Shown piece by piece: positions 6,555-9,441 of a DNA stretch of 9,441 nt. Positions within the stretch are counted from its first letter, which is position 1. Every line of letters begins with the position of its first letter. Origin of the DNA: JAFGTE01 sp965369305 (lineage in GTDB: Bacteria > Patescibacteriota > Gracilibacteria > UM-FILTER-43-11); assembly GCA_965369305.1 (NCBI GenBank), contig CBDUQG010000045.1:1-9441 (forward strand), in the 5' to 3' direction. A model generated the notes under the pieces. It saw only the letters and a list, made by a program, of their open reading frames with translations. It was not told the DNA's origin and searched no databases. A program made the translations under genes and the position numbers.

Positions 6555-7466
6555 ATGCAGTACAAGTTCATTAAGTATACAAAAGTCTGGTTCGCCGTTT
6601 CACTGATTGCCATTTTGATTGGCATCGGTGCCATGGTGACCAATAAATCTCAAATCGGCTCTGCCCTGGTTTACGGAATCGACTTCACAGGAGGTTCTGT
6701 CATGGAGTTCCAGTTTGATGAGGGGCTGACCCCTACCACCGAGGATCTTTATAGCGCGATTGATAGCGCTTATCCAAAAAGTGTGAGTCAGATGACCATC
6801 ACTGACCAAAACACTTACATTGTTCAGTCTAAGGACATGAGTGAAGAGCAGCTTCAGTCTGTTCAGCAAAGTGTGGGTGAGCAGATCGGCGGCTTTGAAT
6901 TACTTCGCTTTAATACCATCGGCCCTAAGATTGGCGAAACGCTGAAACAAAAAGCGGTCATCGCGTTGCTCATTGCCCTGGTGGCCATCGTTCTTTACAT
7001 TGCCTACGCTTTTCGTAAGGTGCCTAAAAAAGTCAGTCCATGGCGCTTTGGTTTTTCGGCTATCGTGGCCCTGGCACATGACATCATTATCACTCTGGGT
7101 ATCTTTGCCCTTCTCGGTTACGAAGTGAATGCCTTCTTTATTACGGCGCTCCTAACCATTATGGGTTTCTCGGTGCACGACACTATCGTGGTGTTCGACC
7201 GCATCCGTGAAAACCTCAAGAAGCAAGGGCGCGACGATACCTTTGGCGACATCGCTGATATCAGTCTAAACCAGACCCTGACTCGTTCCATCAATACATC
7301 CATCTCAACTCTTTTCCCACTTGTAGCTCTATATATATGGGGTGCTGAGGCTATCCGAGTCTTTGTCTTCGCTCTGATTATCGGAATCTTTGTTGGAACT
7401 TACTCATCCATTTTCATTGCCAGCCCGGTTCTGACCATCTGGCAAGAACGAAAACGGCTTCGGTAA
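6555..7466 (+). CDS. secF: Protein translocase subunit SecF
   Basis: SecF works with SecD as a proton-motive-force-driven membrane complex that helps SecYEG and SecA complete protein export. The 303 residues show the standard plan: TM1 (about 11-29), GIDFTGG (41-47), the extracytoplasmic P4 domain (about 50-120), IGPKIG (122-127), then five further membrane segments. HD (175-176), GFSVHDTIVVFDRIREN (204-220) and a late GTYSSIFIASP (281-291) are family signatures. The length is normal for SecF. It starts 6 nt after the gyrB stop and lacks a clear ribosome binding site, so it is probably co-transcribed and perhaps translationally coupled with gyrB. The usual partner gene secD is not upstream; it must lie elsewhere or be absent. 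The identification is firm; the neighbourhood is unusual. Confidence 0.95.
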   Translation: MQYKFIKYTKVWFAVSLIAILIGIGAMVTNKSQIGSALVYGIDFTGGSVMEFQFDEGLTPTTEDLYSAIDSAYPKSVSQMTITDQNTYIVQSKDMSEEQLQSVQQSVGEQIGGFELLRFNTIGPKIGETLKQKAVIALLIALVAIVLYIAYAFRKVPKKVSPWRFGFSAIVALAHDIIITLGIFALLGYEVNAFFITALLTIMGFSVHDTIVVFDRIRENLKKQGRDDTFGDIADISLNQTLTRSINTSISTLFPLVALYIWGAEAIRVFVFALIIGIFVGTYSSIFIASPVLTIWQERKRLR

Positions 7467-7495
7467 ATCTTTTGCATGACGTGTTGGCAAATCTT

Positions 7496-7504
7496 TGCTA
7501 AGTT
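7496..7504 (+). promoter_or_regulatory. Possible extended -10 promoter of tRNA-Arg
   Basis: TG-C-TAAGTT (7496-7504) fits an extended -10 element and would start RNA near 7511, six bases before the mature tRNA 5' end. No good -35 stands at 17 bp. Read-through from secF is the alternative, since no terminator is visible between the two. Confidence 0.3.
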
Positions 7505-7516
7505 GCTTTTGCACGT

Positions 7517-7593
7517 GCCCGCATAGCTCAGCGGATTAGAGCACTGGTCTTCGGAACCAGGTGTCGGGGGTTCGAATCCCTCTGCGGGCACCA
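7517..7593 (+). tRNA. tRNA-Arg (anticodon UCG)
   Basis: A complete cloverleaf of 77 nt with encoded CCA. Acceptor GCCCGCA (7517-7523) pairs with TGCGGGC (7583-7589), discriminator A7590, CCA 7591-7593. The D arm is GCTC/GAGC with GG and an A at the position used for arginine identity. Anticodon stem CTGGT/ACCAG encloses the 7-base loop CTTCGGA, giving anticodon UCG. The T arm GGGGG/CCCTC has loop TTCGAAT (one G-T pair). It reads CGA and, by wobble, CGG. Many bacteria instead read CGA with an ACG anticodon converted to inosine, so this choice is mildly notable. It lies 50 nt after secF and 29 nt before the glycosyltransferase gene, with no terminator on either side. Confidence 0.95.
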
Positions 7594-7622
7594 TAATAAA
7601 TAAGGCTTCAGAAACTAAGGAA

Positions 7623-8744
7623 ATGAAAATAGCCATCGATCTCCGCCCACTGATGGCGGGAAAACTCACCGGTGTTGAAGTCTACATCAGGTCCATGCTG
7701 GAGGCCCTTTTTAAGGAGCATTCAGAGCACGAATTTGTCCTGTGGTACAACAACTTCAAAGACGTGGATCCGCGTCATTTTCCGAAGATTCCGAATAATG
7801 TGAAGCTAGTTCGCACGAAGATTCCTAATAAGCTTTTTAATTTGTCACTCAGCCTTCTCAGGTGGCCCAAGATCGATAAGTTGATTGGGGAGGGGATTGA
7901 TGTGCTTTGGGTGCCAGACCCACGCCCAGCCCCTGTTTCGAAGGATTGCAAAAAGATCACCACATTCCACGACCTTTCATTTGAGGACTTCAAACATTCC
8001 TTCAATCTTAAGACCCGTCTCTGGCATAAAATCCTCAGGCCCAAAAAAGAGGCCGAGGAGGCTGATCAGCTCATCGCCGTCAGTGAGTTCACCAAAGGCC
8101 AGCTAGTGGATGAGTATGGAATTGACGGATCCAAGATCAAGGTCGTTTATGAAGCAGCCGCAGATCATCTGGTACCTATTGAGCTGCCTAAGAGCTTTGA
8201 GATTATCAAGCGCAAGTATAAGCTCCCTGACCGCTATTTTCTCTGCCTATCTACCCTGGAGCCCCGTAAAAACATTGAAGGAATCATTGAGGCCTATCTC
8301 AGTTGGCAGGAAACGACTCAGGTGGATGTGGGACTCGTGATTGCCGGGAAGAAGTACCCGCAGATTTTTAGTCAAACTAAATTAAAAGCGCACCCGAATA
8401 TTCATATGACAGGCTTCATTGATGAAGAAGATAAGGCGCTTCTTTACCAGCATGCTATGGTCTTTCTCTACCCATCTCTTTATGAGGGATTTGGCCTGCC
8501 AATTTTGGAATCCATGAAATGCGGGACGCCGGTGATTACCTCCGACGCAACTAGTATGCCGGAAGTAGCGGGGGACGCTGCTATTTTGGTAAATCCTAAT
8601 GAAATCAAAGAAATCAAGCGTGCCATGCATGAGATATACCGGGATGAGAATTTGCGCGGCATGCTCAAGTTAAAAGGCTTTAAGCAGGCCGAGAAGTTTT
8701 CCTGGAAAAAGGCATCAAGCAGTTTTTTGACAGAAATAAAATAG
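7623..8744 (+). CDS. Glycosyltransferase, GT4 family (GT-B fold)
   Basis: 373 residues, no membrane segment; probably cytosolic or peripherally membrane-bound. It starts MKIAIDLRPL, typical of GT4 enzymes, followed by a TGVEVY acceptor-side loop (16-21). The C-terminal Rossmann domain holds EPRKN (213-217), whose Arg/Lys bind the nucleotide-sugar phosphates, and the retaining-enzyme E-x7-E motif at E288 and E296, in YEGFGLPILES, followed by CGTPVITSDATSMPEVAGDAA. Such enzymes transfer mannose, glucose, GlcNAc or similar from a nucleotide sugar to lipid carriers, polysaccharides or proteins. Donor and acceptor cannot be read from sequence. The start is chosen from the conserved N terminus; AAGGAA lies directly before the ATG, closer than usual. 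The gene follows tRNA-Arg without a terminator and ends against a hairpin shared with the facing genes. Confidence 0.9.
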   Translation: MKIAIDLRPLMAGKLTGVEVYIRSMLEALFKEHSEHEFVLWYNNFKDVDPRHFPKIPNNVKLVRTKIPNKLFNLSLSLLRWPKIDKLIGEGIDVLWVPDPRPAPVSKDCKKITTFHDLSFEDFKHSFNLKTRLWHKILRPKKEAEEADQLIAVSEFTKGQLVDEYGIDGSKIKVVYEAAADHLVPIELPKSFEIIKRKYKLPDRYFLCLSTLEPRKNIEGIIEAYLSWQETTQVDVGLVIAGKKYPQIFSQTKLKAHPNIHMTGFIDEEDKALLYQHAMVFLYPSLYEGFGLPILESMKCGTPVITSDATSMPEVAGDAAILVNPNEIKEIKRAMHEIYRDENLRGMLKLKGFKQAEKFSWKKASSSFLTEIK

Positions 8745-8771
8745 TGCCCCTCCCACTAGGTGGAAGGGGCA
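8745..8771 (-). terminator. Terminator hairpin of the two-small-protein unit, facing the glycosyltransferase gene
   Basis: A 12-bp stem with one mismatch, TGCCCCTCCCAC (8745-8756) and GTGGAAGGGGCA (8760-8771), with a 3-nt loop. On the minus strand it is followed by CTATTTTATTT, fitting an intrinsic terminator 23 nt after the 39-aa gene. On the plus strand it begins directly after the glycosyltransferase stop but has no U-run, so it may only act there as an RNA 3'-end stabiliser. Confidence 0.6.
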
Positions 8772-8794
8772 GCTTCGGACGTGCCAGGAGTCTG

Positions 8795-8914
8795 CTACAT
8801 GCAGGCCCGGACCAAAAGCCCGATGAGTAACCAGCTGAGGATGCCAATGGGAAGGGCTATTTTAAGGCCTTTCCAGGCTCCAGCTGATGGTGTTGGCTTC
8901 TCGTTTTTTGTCAT
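8795..8914 (-). CDS. Small single-pass membrane protein, 39 aa
   Basis: Family not recognised. Residues 1-18 are polar and basic (with KNEK and a Pro/Ser/Gly stretch); 19-35 form one hydrophobic segment; the protein ends RACM with a single cysteine at 38. The start is decided by a near-perfect ribosome binding site: AAAGGAGG on the minus strand (8918-8925) ends 3 nt before the ATG at 8912-8914. The same frame could be extended upstream to 8992, but that would bury this site and overlap the 49-aa gene. It lies 19 nt downstream of the 49-aa gene and before a terminator, so the two probably form an operon. With basic residues before the membrane segment, the N terminus is likely cytosolic. Function unknown; candidates include a complex subunit, a toxin-like peptide or a membrane regulator. 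Confidence 0.68.
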   Translation of the reverse strand: MTKNEKPTPSAGAWKGLKIALPIGILSWLLIGLLVRACM

Positions 8915-8933
8915 TGACCTCCTTTCGAGATGC

Positions 8934-9083
8934 CTAGGAGAATGCCCAGTAGAAGATGCCGGCGGACGCTGCCATGAGCGACACGAAGGCAATCATTGCG
9001 AGCATTCTCGCTCCGGCCGGATGCTCCTTCATCTCGCGTTGATAGGAGCGGTAGAGGCCGGAATTTTCGTCTTCCTTCTTCAC
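8934..9083 (-). CDS. Small single-pass membrane protein, 49 aa (GTG start)
   Basis: Family not recognised. Residues 1-26 are strongly charged (KKEDENSG, then RSYQREMKEHPAGAR); 27-48 form a hydrophobic segment (Met/Ala-rich, ending IFYWAFS). The GTG at 9081-9083 is the first possible start: an in-frame TAA stands directly before it, and AAAGGAA (9095-9101) lies 11 nt upstream. A later ATG (M18) has no binding site. The gene is first in a two-gene unit with its own near-consensus promoter, an operator-like palindrome and a leader hairpin. The layout of charged N terminus and one membrane helix resembles that of its neighbour, but their sequences are not clearly similar. Sampled lines are about 58% G+C, in contrast with the AT-rich control region. 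Confidence 0.62.
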   Translation of the reverse strand: MKKEDENSGLYRSYQREMKEHPAGARMLAMIAFVSLMAASAGIFYWAFS

Positions 9084-9124
9084 TTATCTCACAGTTCCTT
9101 TCTTTGTTTGGATGGAAAACTCAA

Positions 9125-9144
9125 GTACCCACAAAAGTGAGTAC
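9125..9144 (-). promoter_or_regulatory. Leader hairpin of the small-protein operon
   Basis: In minus-strand RNA, GUACUCAC, a UUUU loop, then GUGGGUAC: an 8-bp stem with one U-G wobble. On the opposite strand the same position is an A-C mismatch, so the hairpin is better formed in the operon's own RNA. It starts about 20 nt from the predicted 5' end, where it could affect mRNA stability or bind a regulator. Confidence 0.4.
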
Positions 9145-9163
9145 ACAAGCATATAACTTGTGT
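9143..9163. promoter_or_regulatory. Operator-like palindrome at the start site
   Basis: A perfect 7-bp inverted repeat, ACACAAG (9143-9149) and CTTGTGT (9157-9163), with a 7-bp AT-rich spacer: centre-to-centre 14 bp, a 21-bp site typical of a dimeric helix-turn-helix repressor. It covers the predicted start (about 9161) and the first 20 transcribed bases, so binding would block transcription. The regulator is not in the window. Confidence 0.55.
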
Positions 9164-9167
9164 GTAA

Positions 9168-9195
9168 ATTATACATTATTTTTAAAATATGTCAA
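9168..9195 (-). promoter_or_regulatory. Consensus promoter of the small-protein operon
   Basis: On the minus strand TTGACA (9190-9195), 16 bp, TATAAT (9168-9173): both hexamers are exact consensus. The start is predicted near 9161. The -35 box begins 13 nt after the stop of the chorismate mutase gene, and no terminator separates the two, so upstream read-through may add to expression. Confidence 0.75.
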
Positions 9196-9208
9196 TGCTT
9201 TAGTCAAG

Positions 9209-9441
9209 CTAGGCAGCCCCTTGTTGACGTCTGCTTTCAGCCAAAATGGTCGAATAGACATCCGTCAAAAAAGCGTCACTTAAGCCCAGCGAGTCTCCTA
9301 GAAGCTTCGCCTTATCCAGAACTGCGATTTCACGTGTCTTTTGGTGGATTTCTACGCCTTCACTGCGCTTGGCATCACCGATTCGCTTAGAGATCTCCAT
9401 GCGCTTAGCCAGGAGTTTGACCAGCTCGGAATCAGCATGGT
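9209..9441 (-). CDS. Chorismate mutase, AroQ type (3' part; N terminus off the right edge)
   Basis: The frame is open to the window edge, leaving 76 visible C-terminal residues. They align by eye with the AroQ all-helical fold that converts chorismate to prephenate for Phe/Tyr synthesis: DSELVKLLAKR gives the Arg equivalent to E. coli R28, IGDAK gives K39, TREIAVL gives R51-E52, and SRRQQ near the end gives S84 and Q88. The residue at the D48 position appears to be Gln. If this is a free-standing enzyme, only about 10-20 residues are missing; the domain could also be the C-terminal end of a fusion, for example with DAHP synthase. An ATG at 9398-9400 is an internal Met, since the reading frame and the family similarity both continue upstream of it. 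It lies upstream of, and in the same direction as, the small-protein operon. Confidence 0.82.
   Translation of the reverse strand, partial: HADSELVKLLAKRMEISKRIGDAKRSEGVEIHQKTREIAVLDKAKLLGDSLGLSDAFLTDVYSTILAESRRQQGAA

Noticed and set aside
4485..7466. Replication origin near gyrB
   Set aside because: No DnaA-box cluster or AT-rich unwinding region was seen, and no dnaA or dnaN is nearby.
7400..7669. Minus-strand 89-aa frame containing AEGFEPPTPGSEDQCSN
   Set aside because: It is the antisense translation of the tRNA-Arg gene. This motif is a known kind of false protein arising opposite tRNAs.
8915..8992. Upstream extension of the 39-aa gene to 65 aa
   Set aside because: The near-perfect ribosome binding site just before 8914 marks the start. 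The extension overlaps the 49-aa gene and reads as Arg/Pro/Ser-rich shadow sequence.
8760..9140. 126-aa plus-strand frame opposite the two small genes
   Set aside because: The minus strand has promoter, binding sites and terminator in the right order. The plus frame has none and begins inside the terminator hairpin.
1..9441. CRISPR array, insertion sequence or prophage
   Set aside because: No regularly spaced short repeats, transposase or phage genes were found.

Overview
The window reads as an ordinary bacterial chromosome segment: standard code with TAA/TAG/TGA stops, sigma70-type TTGACA/TATAAT promoters, Shine-Dalgarno sites and intrinsic terminators. Housekeeping and accessory genes are mixed. 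No single gene fixes the lineage. The compact style, a stand-alone secF behind gyrB, a very large FecR-type surface protein and many small unassigned genes would suit a Candidate Phyla Radiation bacterium (Peregrinibacteria-like), but that is a guess.

Layout. (1) Positions 1-1411, minus strand: a promoter, a structured leader, a gene for a membrane-anchored M15 (VanY/VanX-type) peptidase-like protein with eight cysteines, and a terminator. A second copy of the same promoter and leader follows and runs off the left edge. The two leaders share a 54-base block (52 identical) that begins at the predicted transcription start. They also share an 11-bp closing inverted repeat that encloses sequence-divergent hairpins. 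This is the best candidate in the window for an undescribed cis-acting RNA element. (2) 1446-4423, plus strand: a promoter divergent from the peptidase unit, then a 975-residue membrane-anchored FecR-domain protein whose C-terminal half seems to be built of repeated modules. (3) 4444-7466, plus: gyrB (DNA gyrase subunit B, with an acidic low-complexity insert) and, 6 nt later, secF (Sec translocon accessory protein); secD is not present. (4) 7517-8744, plus: tRNA-Arg(UCG) and, 29 nt later, a GT4 glycosyltransferase. (5) 8745-9441, minus: the end of an AroQ-type chorismate mutase gene entering from the right edge. It is followed by a near-consensus promoter with a perfect palindromic operator at the start site, a leader hairpin, two tiny genes for single-pass membrane proteins (49 and 39 aa), and a terminator hairpin facing the glycosyltransferase gene.

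How the parts fit. gyrB, secF and the tRNA form a rightward housekeeping stretch. The FecR protein, the M15-like protein and the glycosyltransferase all point to the cell envelope. The M15 unit and the two-small-protein unit each carry their own control region, and both are richer in G+C in lines counted by hand (about 58%) than sampled gyrB or glycosyltransferase lines (about 43-50%), consistent with accessory gene sets. All motif calls and counts were made by eye; no search or folding program was run.
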